Source: Mycolicibacterium moriokaense
Lineage (GTDB): Bacteria > Actinomycetota > Actinomycetes > Mycobacteriales > Mycobacteriaceae
Length of the DNA: 64,000 nt
NCBI RefSeq assembly: GCF_003201655.1
Contig: NZ_QJJU01000011.1
Location: forward strand, 62,001 to 126,000
Direction: 5' to 3'
The translations under genes were made by a program, and so were the position numbers. Shown here piece after piece: positions 1 to 9,258 of the stretch (positions within the stretch are counted from its first letter, which is position 1; each line of letters begins with the position of its first letter). A model generated the notes under the pieces. That model had not been told where the DNA came from and searched no databases. It was given only the letters and a program-made list of their open reading frames with translations.

Positions 1-60
1 CCTCCCCGAAATCCGCAACTGGACCTGGACTTCATCGACCGGGTCGCAATGTGGTGGTAG

Positions 61-2742
61 ATGAGCCCAACGGTGGTTGGGCAAGCGGGCAGCGCCGTGT
101 CCGCGACTGCCCCGGCGCTGACCGCGGCGCGGGCAGCCACAGCTCCGCTCGACGAGGTGCTGCACTCGCTTGATACCTCGGTCCACGGTCTGTCCGCTGC
201 TGAAGCGTCGGCGCGACTGATTCGCTACGGCCCCAATGCCCTTCGCACTCATCGGGTCAGCGCGATTGCCGTGCTAGGCAGTCAGCTGCGTAACGCGGTG
301 CTGATACTGCTGACGACCACCGCCGTGGTGTCTTTCTTCCTCGGCGACAGCACGCAGGCCATTATCATCGGAGTCATCCTGTTGGCCAGTATCGGCCTGG
401 GCTTCGTCAACGAGTACCGCGCCGAACGCGCTTCGGCTGCACTGCATTCCAGCGTCCACCATACGACTGTGGTGCGCCGCGACGGGCAGTACCGCAGAGT
501 CGACGTGACCGTCCTGGTCCCCGGCGACGTGATCCGGTTGGCGCTGGGTGAAGTGGTTCCCGCCGATGTGCGGCTGATCGATGTCAACGGCCTGGAGTGC
601 AACGAGAGCATCCTGTCCGGCGAGTCATCGGCGTCGGAGAAGTCGGCGCACGCGGTGACGGGTGATGTGGTGCTGACCGACTCGAGCGATCTGGCATTCA
701 TGGGCACCATTGTCAGCGCCGGCGACGGCACGGCATTGGTGTACGCCACCGGCCTGGACACCCAGTTCGGCCGCATTGCCGCGGGCCTCGGGGAACGCCA
801 ACCCGAGACCGAATTCCAAGCTGGTCTGCGCCGATTCTCCTACCTGCTGCTGTGGGTGGCGCTGACGCTGACGGTGCTCATCCTCATCACCAACCTATTG
901 CTGCGTCGGCCGCTGATCGACTCGGTGTTATTCGCCCTTGCAATCGCGGTGGGTATCACGCCGCAACTGCTGCCCGCGGTGGTCAGCGCCAGCCTGGCCA
1001 CCGGATCGCGGCGATTGGCAAAGCTGAAGGTCCTGGTCAAACGATTGGTGTGCATCGAGGACCTCGGCGACATCGACGTACTGATCACCGACAAAACCGG
1101 AACACTCACCCAGGGCCGGATCAGCCTGGTCGACGCCGTCGACCCGGTAGGTGCGCACGCGGCCTCGGTGTTGCGGGCGGGGCTGCTGACCTCCGATGTC
1201 GACGTAGCATCGGAGGGCGTCAGCGCCAACGCGATGGACGCAGCACTATGGGAATCCCCGGACGCGACCGCCATGGTGACCGACGATGTCCACCGGATCG
1301 CCACGTTGCCGTTCGACCACACTCGCCGAGCCATGTCGGCACTGTTCGACGACGCCGGTGACCGGCGGCTGGTGGTCAAGGGTGCACCCGAACACGTGAT
1401 GGCCAACTGTACGACGGCCCCAGCCCAGCAGCAGGTTGCGCAGCGCACGCTGGACGCACTGTTCGCCGACGGTCGCCGCGTGGTGGCCATCGCCGGCAAA
1501 CCCGCGCCGAACCTGACTGCCATCACGGTGGCCGACGAAACGGATCTCACACTGCTGGGTTTCCTGGTGTTCGCCGACGAACCCAAGGCAGCCGCGCGGG
1601 ACTCGCTGGCGCAGTTAGCGGCGTTGGGTATCGAGGTCAAGGTCGCTACCGGAGACAACCCGCTCGTAGCCGAAAAGGTCTGCACCGATTTGGGTTTGCC
1701 TTCCAAAGGCACGATCACCGGCGGCGAGATGGAGACCCTCGACGATGCCGGATTCGCTGAGGCGGCCCAAAACCACACCATCTTCGCCCGGATCTCTCCA
1801 GAGCAGAAAGCGCGGCTGATCGTCTCGATGCGACATAGTGGGCGATCGGTGGCCTTCCTCGGTGACGGTGTCAACGATGCGCTGGCACTGCACGCGGCCG
1901 ACGTCGGGATCTCGGTGGACACCGCCACCGACGTCGCCAAAGATGCTGCCGATGTGGTGCTGCTCGAAAAGGACCTCGGTGTGCTCGCCGCGGGTGTCGC
2001 CGAGGGCCGGCGCATTTTCGCCAACACCATCAAGTACGTGTTGATGGGCACCTCGAGCAATTTCGGCAACATGTTCAGCGCGGCGGCCGCCTCAGCCGTG
2101 CTCTCATTCCTGCCGATGCTGCCGAGTCAGATCCTGCTGAACAACCTGCTCTACGACAGCTCGCAACTCGCCATCCCCACCGACACCGTCGACGCCGAGC
2201 AGCTGGACGCGCCGTCGCACTGGAACATCGCCTTCATCCGCCGGTTCATGCTCATTTTCGGTCCGATCAGTTCACTATTCGACTTCCTGACGTTCGGGCT
2301 GATGCTCGTGGTTTTGCACGCCGGGCCGGTGGAGTTCCGGACCGGGTGGTTCGTGGAATCGCTAGCCACCCAAACCTTGATCATTTTCGCCATCCGTACC
2401 CGGCGGGTGCCCTTCTTCCGCAGCAGACCCAGCGGCGTTCTGACGCTGACAACACTTGTGGTGGTCGCCGTCGGCGTCGTCCTCACGGTCTCACCGTTGG
2501 CGCACAAGCTCGGGTTCACCACGCTGCCATGGCAGTTCTACACCGCACTGGTCGTGATGACCGTGGCCTACCTGGTTCTCGTCGAGGTAACCAAGAAGGT
2601 GTTCTTCGCCGCGTCGATGCACACGACCGGATCGCAACAACGCACGCGAGGCCGCGAGCACCGCATCCACCGCCGGGCCGCTCGCTTCAGCCACGCGGGC
2701 AGGATCGCCCACGCCAACACTGCAGTGCCACTAGCCAGGTAA
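61..2742 (+). CDS. mgtA: Magnesium-translocating P-type ATPase (MgtA-like, P3B)
   Basis: This 893-residue membrane ATPase probably imports Mg2+ using ATP. The P-type signatures are all present: the actuator loop LSGESS near residues 185-190, a membrane-4 segment with GITPQLLPA near 297-305, the phosphorylation site DKTGTLTQG with the acceptor Asp near 344, and the hinge GDGVNDA near 601. The run KVLVKRL just before the phosphorylation site is typical of the MgtA/MgtB branch rather than heavy-metal pumps, and there is no N-terminal heavy-metal domain. Two hydrophobic hairpins precede the catalytic core and several helices follow it. Length matches MgtA (about 900). The C-terminal 40 residues are basic and unlike the core. 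No strong ribosome site precedes the ATG. The substrate is inferred from subfamily only. Confidence 0.88.
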   Translation: MSPTVVGQAGSAVSATAPALTAARAATAPLDEVLHSLDTSVHGLSAAEASARLIRYGPNALRTHRVSAIAVLGSQLRNAVLILLTTTAVVSFFLGDSTQAIIIGVILLASIGLGFVNEYRAERASAALHSSVHHTTVVRRDGQYRRVDVTVLVPGDVIRLALGEVVPADVRLIDVNGLECNESILSGESSASEKSAHAVTGDVVLTDSSDLAFMGTIVSAGDGTALVYATGLDTQFGRIAAGLGERQPETEFQAGLRRFSYLLLWVALTLTVLILITNLLLRRPLIDSVLFALAIAVGITPQLLPAVVSASLATGSRRLAKLKVLVKRLVCIEDLGDIDVLITDKTGTLTQGRISLVDAVDPVGAHAASVLRAGLLTSDVDVASEGVSANAMDAALWESPDATAMVTDDVHRIATLPFDHTRRAMSALFDDAGDRRLVVKGAPEHVMANCTTAPAQQQVAQRTLDALFADGRRVVAIAGKPAPNLTAITVADETDLTLLGFLVFADEPKAAARDSLAQLAALGIEVKVATGDNPLVAEKVCTDLGLPSKGTITGGEMETLDDAGFAEAAQNHTIFARISPEQKARLIVSMRHSGRSVAFLGDGVNDALALHAADVGISVDTATDVAKDAADVVLLEKDLGVLAAGVAEGRRIFANTIKYVLMGTSSNFGNMFSAAAASAVLSFLPMLPSQILLNNLLYDSSQLAIPTDTVDAEQLDAPSHWNIAFIRRFMLIFGPISSLFDFLTFGLMLVVLHAGPVEFRTGWFVESLATQTLIIFAIRTRRVPFFRSRPSGVLTLTTLVVVAVGVVLTVSPLAHKLGFTTLPWQFYTALVVMTVAYLVLVEVTKKVFFAASMHTTGSQQRTRGREHRIHRRAARFSHAGRIAHANTAVPLAR

Positions 2743-2808
2743 ACCGACCCGCGAATTGACGCGCTCCGCACTCTGCCGGGGCGGGTCAAGAACCAGATCC
2801 GCCAGCAC

Positions 2809-2825
2809 TGTTACGTCGCGTAACA
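2809..2825. repeat. Short perfect inverted repeat after mgtA
   Basis: TGTTACG-TCG-CGTAACA is a perfect 7-bp inverted repeat with a 3-bp centre, 67 bp after the mgtA stop. The half-site GCGTAACG occurs again near 2858. It could be a regulator site or a weak terminator stem; it has no T-run. The rest of 2743-3040 holds only this and the tRNA-like fragment. Confidence 0.35.
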
Positions 2826-2918
2826 CGGCGACGCATATCCGCAGGACGCCGAGAGTCAGCGTAACGACGTGAAAGAACATCCACCGCAGTTCAGAGCCTG
2901 TTTACGCACGTTCGGGAT

Positions 2919-2960
2919 GGGGGTTCGAGTCCCCTTAGCTCCACAGAAAACCGCAGGTCA
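2919..2960 (+). repeat. tRNA 3'-end-like fragment (copy 1)
   Basis: The sequence GGGGG-TTCGAGT-CCCCT is a well-formed T-arm, followed by an acceptor-like TAGCTCC and A. No matching 5' acceptor GGAGCTA or anticodon arm lies upstream, so this is not a complete tRNA. The 15-mer TTCGAGTCCCCTTAG recurs exactly at 10853-10867, and both copies are followed about 13-15 bases later by CGCAGGTCAGG. It could be an attachment-site or tRNA remnant. Confidence 0.5.
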
Positions 2961-3041
2961 GGGGGCATAACAAGCGATGCTCGGAGAGTCACGTCAACAC
3001 TCCGGTTTCGAGAGCAGTCCGCGCACACCCTTCTGCGTATC

Positions 3042-3402
3042 GGCGATTTGGTGCTGGGTTGAATCCCCGGCAGCTTTCGTTTAAATGCCTAAATGCCGAG
3101 GCCATGCGCCCAGCACCCTGATGTCGCTGCATGGATCGCATATCGCAGTGGGGTGGGATCGGCACGGGGCGAGGTATTCGTGCGCAATATCGGTCGTCGC
3201 GTTCGCGTCGTCGCTGCCGCCCATTCGCCCGGCGAAGGTTCTCGTCGCCACTCTCACGCCGGACGGCAAGCCCAACGTCGCCGAAGGGCCGGTGCGAACG
3301 ATCCTGTCTCGGCGCTTGTTTGCGTCGTTCCCGTTGGTCGCGGCGGGAGGCGCCGGTCAGGACGCTTTAGGCGTCGACAAGCGAGTGGTGCGCCCAAGCT
3401 AG
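3042..3402 (+). pseudogene. Decayed adenylate cyclase N-terminal fragment (copy A)
   Basis: From ATG 3131 the reading MDRISQW is followed, after a one-base frame change, by WDRHGARYSCAI. This is the conserved N-terminus of mycobacterial membrane adenylate cyclases and matches the second copy at 6684, which begins MDRIWQWAWDRYGAKYSWAM. The non-coding leader is also shared, for example GCGATTTGG then GGGTTGA then GGCAGCT then AAATGCC. No catalytic domain follows; downstream frames are open but unrecognisable. I read it as a 5' remnant. The stretch 3403-3566 holds nothing I recognise. Confidence 0.6.
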
Positions 3403-3566
3403 TGCGGACGGACCGCGGACGATCGACCCAACGAAGGCGCTGGTCGCGCGGGTGTTCAAGGGCGCTGGAAGCAGGCAGAAAACTTCCGAATCACCAACTC
3501 TGCTGACGCTGTGACTGTTGCCCTTTGAGGGCGGGTTTTCGATGTTGACCGCTAACCTAGCTTGCT

Positions 3567-4793
3567 ATGCATCGCAACTTCCCGGTGCTGCTCTCACAGG
3601 GGATCTTCTATACCGTTGCGGTGCAGCTGACGAGCGCCATGGCGGTGATTCCGTTCATCGCCGCCGAGCTCGATGCACCGGCGATCGTCGTGGCCCTTCT
3701 CGTGCCGATCTACACAATCGGCACATTGTTCGGAAATGTCTTCATCGCACAGATCTTGCGATGGACGTCGTCAGTCGTCGTGCTGCTGTTCGGAAACGTC
3801 TTCTTTCAGGCCGCCCTGATCGTCCTGAACGCGCTCGCCGTCGAATTCTTGCCCGACAACGTGTCCCCGTATCCATTGCTGATAACCTCCGCCTTCATTG
3901 GCGTGGCAGCGGGGTTTTCGCGTGTGATCGTGTCGTTGTCCACCGCAGCACTATTGCCCCCCGACCGTCAGGGCAGCCTGCTAATCCAACAGGCCGGCTA
4001 CGGCGCGGTGATGGTCACGTTGGTCTCGGCATATTCGGCGGGGTTCCTTTCCGACGAATCGCCCGGCATCGACAACGCAGAACTGCTCTGGGTCGGCGCT
4101 GCAGCGATGATCGTCTCGGCGATCTGCTGCATGGGCTTGCGGCCGATCCGCGACGTGATGCCCACCGAGCGAATGCGGATGGGCGAGGCGATGGTGGCAG
4201 GTGCTCGATTGCTTCGCAGCGCAGGCTGGCTCCGCCGTTATCTGGCGGCCCAGGTGGCCTTTACGGCGATCACCCTGGGTTCGGTGTTCTACGGCATCTA
4301 CAGCTCGGAGTCGTTGGGCCCCGACAACGGCGCCCTTGACGTAATCCTGACCTTTGTCGGCCTCGGGTTGTTGGCGGGAATCTGGATCTGGTCATATGTA
4401 CGAAAGCGATTCGATGTCCGCGGCATGCTTGTATGCAGTGCGCTGATCGGCACCAGCGCAGCGGTGCTCACTCTGGTCCTGATTGCATTTCGCCCAATAC
4501 CCCTCGTGTGGACGTTCGGTCTCGCAATGATGCTGACCGCAATCGCAAGCCAAGCAGTGTTCCCTGCTTCCCACGTTTGGGTCGAGCGGGAGGTGACCGA
4601 CGACGAGAGGGTCGTCGTGCTTAGTTTTACCCAGATCGTCGTGAGCGTCGCGTCCATCGGGATCGCTCTTGTCTTCGGACTCATCGCTCGGCATGGTCTG
4701 GAAGTCTGGCCAATCGCGATCATGTTGGCCCTCAACGTCATAGCTGTAATAGCAGCCGCAGGGGCGCGCGTCCGGCAGCGTGAGGAGATTTGA
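3567..4793 (+). CDS. MFS-like integral membrane protein
   Basis: This 408-residue protein has about twelve hydrophobic segments in two halves separated by a polar loop near residues 190-215 (RPIRDVMPTERMRMGE), the layout of major-facilitator proteins. There is no strongly conserved motif A, so the substrate and even the subfamily are open. The ATG at 3567 has no clear ribosome site, and translation could be leaderless. The stop lies a few bases before the start of the diguanylate cyclase gene, with the GAGGAG ribosome site inside the last codons, so the two genes are almost certainly translated together. A transporter or membrane partner for the cyclase is possible. Confidence 0.7.
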   Translation: MHRNFPVLLSQGIFYTVAVQLTSAMAVIPFIAAELDAPAIVVALLVPIYTIGTLFGNVFIAQILRWTSSVVVLLFGNVFFQAALIVLNALAVEFLPDNVSPYPLLITSAFIGVAAGFSRVIVSLSTAALLPPDRQGSLLIQQAGYGAVMVTLVSAYSAGFLSDESPGIDNAELLWVGAAAMIVSAICCMGLRPIRDVMPTERMRMGEAMVAGARLLRSAGWLRRYLAAQVAFTAITLGSVFYGIYSSESLGPDNGALDVILTFVGLGLLAGIWIWSYVRKRFDVRGMLVCSALIGTSAAVLTLVLIAFRPIPLVWTFGLAMMLTAIASQAVFPASHVWVEREVTDDERVVVLSFTQIVVSVASIGIALVFGLIARHGLEVWPIAIMLALNVIAVIAAAGARVRQREEI

Positions 4794-4797
4794 TTCG

Positions 4798-5916
4798 ATG
4801 GAGCCACTAGTGCTGAGCCGCGTGCGTAAAGCACGTCAACTGCGGTCACTGCAGATCGTGGCTGTCATCCGCATAGGCGTCGTGCTGATGATGATCGGTG
4901 CCACACACGTCGGCACCGCGGAGCGCGACTGGCCCGCGCAATATGTCTGGATCGCGGTATATGCGGTAGCCGCCGTGGGAGCGGCGATCGTCGCGTTCTC
5001 CTATGCCGCCCATGTCATCACCGGCCAGTGGCAATTGGCCATCGCGATCGCCGACGTCGTCGCGTTGTCAGGCTACCAATTATTGACCACAGGCGGCTAC
5101 GTTCCGCTCCTCGTCGTCGGGCTGCTGCCACTGATGGTGGTCCTTGAAGTGTCCTGGCGACGGGCTGCTGTCGTGCTTTCGGTGAGCGTGGCCGCGTTCG
5201 CCGCGACGGTGCTGTTCGATCCGGTGATAGGTGAACAGATAGGTTGGCCGGAGACGTGGTTCCTGATCGTGTTGTACGGATACCTGTGTGTCACATCCTT
5301 TCTCGCGACATACGTTCAGGTTCGGCACGTCGACGAGATCGCAACGCAACGCGTCGCAAGTGAGCGTTTCGCTCATCAAGCCACGCATGACACGCTGACC
5401 GGTTTGCCCAATCGTGCGTACGTGTCGGCCCGTATCTCCGATGCGCTCACATCGGAGGGACAAAGCGCGCTATCTGCCGTCCTGTTCATCGACCTCGACA
5501 AACTCAAGGTCATCAACGACACGCTGGGGCACGAGGCCGGCGACACCGCGATACGCACAGCCGCGCAACGGCTTCAACGCGCGGTGCGACCCGACGACGT
5601 GATCGCCCGGCTTGGCGGCGACGAGTTCGTGGCCCTGCTTTTCGGCCCGACCACGCGTGTCGTTCTGGAGCAACTCAGCGAGCGGTTGCATACCGCGTTG
5701 GCAGAGACGCTGCGCATCGGCAGCAACACCCTAAGCCTGAGCGCCAGTATCGGCGTCACTGCAGTGGATCCGCACGATGCGCGTGACGCGTCGGCCATTC
5801 TGGAAGACGCTGATCTGGCGATGTATCAAGCGAAGACCACCGGCCGCAGCAAGACCTGTCACTTCACAGAGGAAATGCGCGATTCGAAAGCTTCTTCTAC
5901 AGAACAGAATTCATAG
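4798..5916 (+). CDS. Membrane diguanylate cyclase (GGDEF)
   Basis: This 372-residue protein should make cyclic di-GMP from two GTP. The first 190 residues hold five or six membrane helices with no recognisable sensor fold. The GGDEF domain fills the second half: DTLTGLPNRAYV opens it, FIDLDKLKVINDT carries the metal Asp, and the active site is GGDEF at 273-277. The inhibitory site RPDD (264-267) lies exactly five residues before GGDEF, so product inhibition is likely. I chose ATG 4798, which has GAGGAG ten bases upstream, over an in-frame GTG at 4780. No EAL domain is attached. The stop overlaps the convergent phosphoesterase gene by 6 bp. Confidence 0.9.
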   Translation: MEPLVLSRVRKARQLRSLQIVAVIRIGVVLMMIGATHVGTAERDWPAQYVWIAVYAVAAVGAAIVAFSYAAHVITGQWQLAIAIADVVALSGYQLLTTGGYVPLLVVGLLPLMVVLEVSWRRAAVVLSVSVAAFAATVLFDPVIGEQIGWPETWFLIVLYGYLCVTSFLATYVQVRHVDEIATQRVASERFAHQATHDTLTGLPNRAYVSARISDALTSEGQSALSAVLFIDLDKLKVINDTLGHEAGDTAIRTAAQRLQRAVRPDDVIARLGGDEFVALLFGPTTRVVLEQLSERLHTALAETLRIGSNTLSLSASIGVTAVDPHDARDASAILEDADLAMYQAKTTGRSKTCHFTEEMRDSKASSTEQNS

Positions 5917-6483
5917 CTGCCAGTACGTGCTGGATCCGGCCCAAGTCAGCCCGATCCGGTCGAAAGCCACAGGACCTGTGTACGTTAGTTCGGACTCGAG
6001 TGCGCTGTATCCGGCCGTGATGTGTGCGAGCCACGGCTCGGCCTGAGGAAGTGGTTCAAAAAGCTCTTGCGAGAACGAAAGTATCTCCTGCCGTACCGAA
6101 ACGAGATCGGCTGAGTCGCCAACGATGTAGACCGTGGAAGGGCGGCGCTCCGGATCGTGCGGATTGAGGAGCGCGTGCCCGAACACCTGGGCCTCGACCG
6201 GCCCCGGGTGACCGGCGGCTACGGCGTCGAGTCGGTGTCGAAGCTCGACATCCGACATACCGCGCACGTCCTGTCCGAGGTTCACGAGGGTGATGTGTAG
6301 CTCCCCTGGTAGCGCGCCGCCAGGGACCGCCAGGACCCGCGCGTCAGCGTCGCGAGGGTAGAGCGCGACCAGGCCTCCCGTCGCTTTCGCTTGCTCGACG
6401 TCGGCACGCGCGTCTATCGGGTGCACAGCCGGCGTGCTCAACAGAAGTACCGCGGCGATGACCGCGAGAAGGCGGACGAGCAT
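5911..6483 (-). CDS. Exported 2H (2'-5' RNA ligase-like) phosphoesterase
   Basis: This 190-residue protein starts with a signal peptide (hydrophobic residues 4-18, cleavage plausible after ADARAD-type residues near 27). It carries the two HxT motifs of the 2H phosphoesterase fold: HIT at 63-65 in ELHITLVNLG and HIT at 154-156 in AHITAGY, about 90 residues apart as the family requires. 2H enzymes act on 2'-5' or cyclic nucleotide phosphodiesters. Here the protein is predicted outside the cytoplasm, so the substrate is unknown. It converges on the diguanylate cyclase gene. Some mycobacterial homologues are annotated only as hypothetical. Confidence 0.72.
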   Translation of the reverse strand: MLVRLLAVIAAVLLLSTPAVHPIDARADVEQAKATGGLVALYPRDADARVLAVPGGALPGELHITLVNLGQDVRGMSDVELRHRLDAVAAGHPGPVEAQVFGHALLNPHDPERRPSTVYIVGDSADLVSVRQEILSFSQELFEPLPQAEPWLAHITAGYSALESELTYTGPVAFDRIGLTWAGSSTYWQL

Positions 6484-6683
6484 GCCGGAAGCTTGTCATA
6501 TCGTTCGGAAGCGCCCGACCTCGAGTGACCACGGCAGCGCCACCCCATCGAGGCGTAGCTGACATTGGCGGCGAGCCACCAACGTCGACGACCTCTGGCT
6601 CAGCGCGATTTGGGCGCCGGGTTGATTTCGGCAGCTCCACTTCAAATGCCCAGGCCGGGGCGTCGGACGCCCTAGTCTCAGGC

Positions 6684-7326
6684 ATGGACCGCATCTGGCA
6701 GTGGGCGTGGGATCGGTACGGAGCGAAGTACTCGTGGGCGATGTGCGCGATCTTGGGGGCCCTTTTTCTGCCGCACTACCTGCTTTTGTCGTGTGTCGTT
6801 GTCGCTTTCGAGGGGTCCGGTCGCTACCAACACCGCCGAGGACACCGTCGCCCGCCTTAACGCCTTGTTCGAGATTGTCGTGCCTGCCGTCGTCGACGCC
6901 GGGGGGCATGTCAACAAGTTCCTCGGCGACGGCGCTCTGGCGGTCTTTGGTGCCCCCAACGACCTTGCCGATCATGCCGAGGCGGCGGTGAGCGCCGCAT
7001 TGTTGATTCACCGCCTTGTTGCCGAGCGATTCGGCGGCGAACTTCGGATCGGCATCGACATCAACACCGGTCAGGTAATCGCCGGAACCATCGGCGGTGC
7101 AGGCAAACTCGAGTTCACCCTGATCGGTGACACCGTCAACGTCGCTGCCCGCGTCGAACAGCTCACCAAAACCACTGGCGACGCCATCCTTCTCACCCAC
7201 CAGACCGTCGATGCCCTGGTTCGTCGACCGCCCGGACTCATCGACCGGGGATCATACGAACTGAAGGGAAAGTCGGCCCCGGTGATGGTCTTCGGCCTCG
7301 ACCCAGCGACCGCAGCGACTTGTTGA
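6684..7326 (+). pseudogene. Adenylate cyclase with internal deletion and frame change (copy B)
   Basis: The first 48 codons from ATG 6684 encode the conserved cyclase start MDRIWQWAWDRYGAKY and one membrane helix, then run out of frame to a stop at 6858. The second half of a class III cyclase domain continues in another frame from about 6793: it has VNKFLGDGALAVFGAP, GIDINTGQVIAG and TLIGDTVNVAAR. The remaining membrane region, HAMP domain and first metal-binding Asp loop are missing. An intact family member has about 500 residues, so several hundred codons were lost. An ORF of 177 codons at 6793-7326 remains open but should be inactive as a cyclase. Confidence 0.82.
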
Positions 7327-7389
7327 CGCACCGGATCACCTGAATGGTGGACGGCGCCGACCCGCTTGAACTGCGAACCGGGCTGTTGT

Positions 7390-9258
7390 TCAGGGCGTTA
7401 ACCCAAGGCTGGCCCTGCGGGCCTCGAGATAGGGTTCGTGCACGGTCGGACCGATTGTGGGCCGATATAGCTCGTCGATGTCAGCTGCGTACTTCTGGGC
7501 AATCGCCTTGCGCTTGAGCTTCATTGTCGGCGTCATTTCATCGCCGCCGGGTTCCCAGAAGACCGGCAGGATCTTGAACCGCTTGATCTGTTCTACGCGA
7601 GACAGTTTGGCGTTGCCACGTGCGACACCGACCGCGATCTGCGCGATGACGTCGGGGTGGTCGGCTATCGCCTGTGCCGATGCGTCGACGAGTCCGTTTC
7701 GGGCGGCGTAGGCGGCGGCCCATTCAACGTCGAGCACGATGAGAGCGGTATTGAACGAACGTCCGTCACCGATGGTGACCATCGCGTCGACCAACCCGCA
7801 CGCGGTCTTGATCGTGTTCTCAATGTTGGCCGGGGACATATTCTTTCCCGAAGCGTTGATGATCAGCTCCTTCTTGCGATCGATGATGCGGACGTACCCC
7901 TCGGAGTCGACGGCCGCGATGTCACCGGTGTGCAGCCACCCATCGGGGTCGACGGCGTCGGCGGTCTTCTCGGGCTCGCCCCGGTAGCCCTTCATGACCA
8001 GGGGACCGCGGACGAGGTATTCGCCATCGTGGGCGATCCTGGTCTCGAGCCCGGGCAGCGGCTTGCCGACCGTCCCGAGCACCGCGTCGCGAGGTTCGCT
8101 GACGGTGGCGATGCACGCCAGCTCGGACATACCCCAAATTTCGGTGACCGGAATTCCGAGGCTGGCGAAGAAGGCTAGGGTTTCTTTCGGGATCGGTGCG
8201 GCGCCGGAGATGTTCCACCTGGTTTTGTCGAGTCCTATCGTCGTGCGAATCTTGCCGAGCACGAGTTTGTCGGCCAGCGCGTACCGGAGTCTGTCGGCCA
8301 GAAGGGGATCGGTGCCGTCGAGCATCGCACGGGCATGAGTGTGCGCCACGCCGAGAGCCCATTGGCAGAGTAGTTTCTTTGCACCGCTTTCGGATTCGGT
8401 CTTGGCCTCAATTCCTGCGCGAATCTTCTCCCAGACACGAGGCACCGCGCCCCACACGGTCGGGCGGACATCCGGCAGCACAGAGGCGATGGCCTTGGGG
8501 TTAGGAACAACGGTCACCTGCACGCCGATGACCTCCTGGAAATACAGTGCGGTCACGCGGTCGGCGATATGGGCGGTCGGCAGGAATGAGGTGACCCGGT
8601 CGCCGAATTCGACGCCGAGCACCGCGTCGACGCCGGACACCTCGAACAGCAGACTGGCATGGGTCATTTCCACACCCTTGGGATTGCCCGTCGTGCCGGA
8701 GGTGTAGATCAAGGTCGCCACATCGTCGGGCTGCACGGCTTTCCACGTCGCTTCGAAGTCGAAATCCGTTGTGCCACCTGCGATAAGATCTTCGACGGAG
8801 ATGCAACCCTCGGGACGACCGTCGATGCAGACGATAACCTCGATCGAGGCGTTGCTGGCCTTTATGCGGTCGACGTACTGCTCCTCACAGATGACGACCC
8901 TCGTGCCGGCGTTGGCGAACACATAGGTCAGCTGTTCGACGGCCAGGGTGTTATACACCGAGAAAGAGGTCGCGCCGACGTGTTGCGCACCAACCTCCAG
9001 CGGATAGAACTCGATCCGGTTGGACATCATTAGCGACACCGTGTCACCGCGCCCGATACCCAGCGCGGCGAGTCCCGCGGCGACGTCGCGCACCTGTCTG
9101 GCGTAGTCGCGCCACGTCAAAGTCTGTGTGCCACCGACGGTACGAAGCGCGACCGCATCGGGACAAACCCGTGCGGTCCGCTGGAACGCCCCGCACAGCG
9201 TGTCTGGTCGGGCTTCGGTCATGGGAGGGACTCCGTAGCGCAAGCCGTGTCGGGTCAC
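7390..9258 (-). CDS. Long-chain fatty-acid-CoA ligase / AMP-forming acyl-CoA synthetase (FadD family)
   Basis: This enzyme of about 620 residues activates a carboxylic acid to its acyl-CoA through an acyl-adenylate. The P-loop-like YTSGTTGNPKG is near residue 190, the adenylate-binding EIWGMSE near 375, and the hinge region GYVRIIDRKKELIINASGKN near 455. That last motif is typical of the long-chain branch (FadD11/FadD15-like). Two starts are possible: GTG 9258, which overlaps the upstream hydrolase stop as GTGA, or ATG 9222 with GGAG nine bases upstream. It follows the hydrolase gene in a two-gene operon. The exact substrate cannot be read from sequence. Confidence 0.9.
   Translation of the reverse strand: MTRHGLRYGVPPMTEARPDTLCGAFQRTARVCPDAVALRTVGGTQTLTWRDYARQVRDVAAGLAALGIGRGDTVSLMMSNRIEFYPLEVGAQHVGATSFSVYNTLAVEQLTYVFANAGTRVVICEEQYVDRIKASNASIEVIVCIDGRPEGCISVEDLIAGGTTDFDFEATWKAVQPDDVATLIYTSGTTGNPKGVEMTHASLLFEVSGVDAVLGVEFGDRVTSFLPTAHIADRVTALYFQEVIGVQVTVVPNPKAIASVLPDVRPTVWGAVPRVWEKIRAGIEAKTESESGAKKLLCQWALGVAHTHARAMLDGTDPLLADRLRYALADKLVLGKIRTTIGLDKTRWNISGAAPIPKETLAFFASLGIPVTEIWGMSELACIATVSEPRDAVLGTVGKPLPGLETRIAHDGEYLVRGPLVMKGYRGEPEKTADAVDPDGWLHTGDIAAVDSEGYVRIIDRKKELIINASGKNMSPANIENTIKTACGLVDAMVTIGDGRSFNTALIVLDVEWAAAYAARNGLVDASAQAIADHPDVIAQIAVGVARGNAKLSRVEQIKRFKILPVFWEPGGDEMTPTMKLKRKAIAQKYAADIDELYRPTIGPTVHEPYLEARRASLGLTP

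Noticed and set aside
840..2072. Long minus-strand open frame inside mgtA (410 codons)
   Set aside because: It is a shadow of the real plus-strand P-type ATPase; the protein is Ser/Arg/Thr-rich without motifs, as expected from GC-rich antisense frames.
2860..2945. Complete tRNA gene
   Set aside because: Only the T-arm and acceptor 3' half can be formed; no matching 5' acceptor, D-arm or anticodon arm is found upstream.
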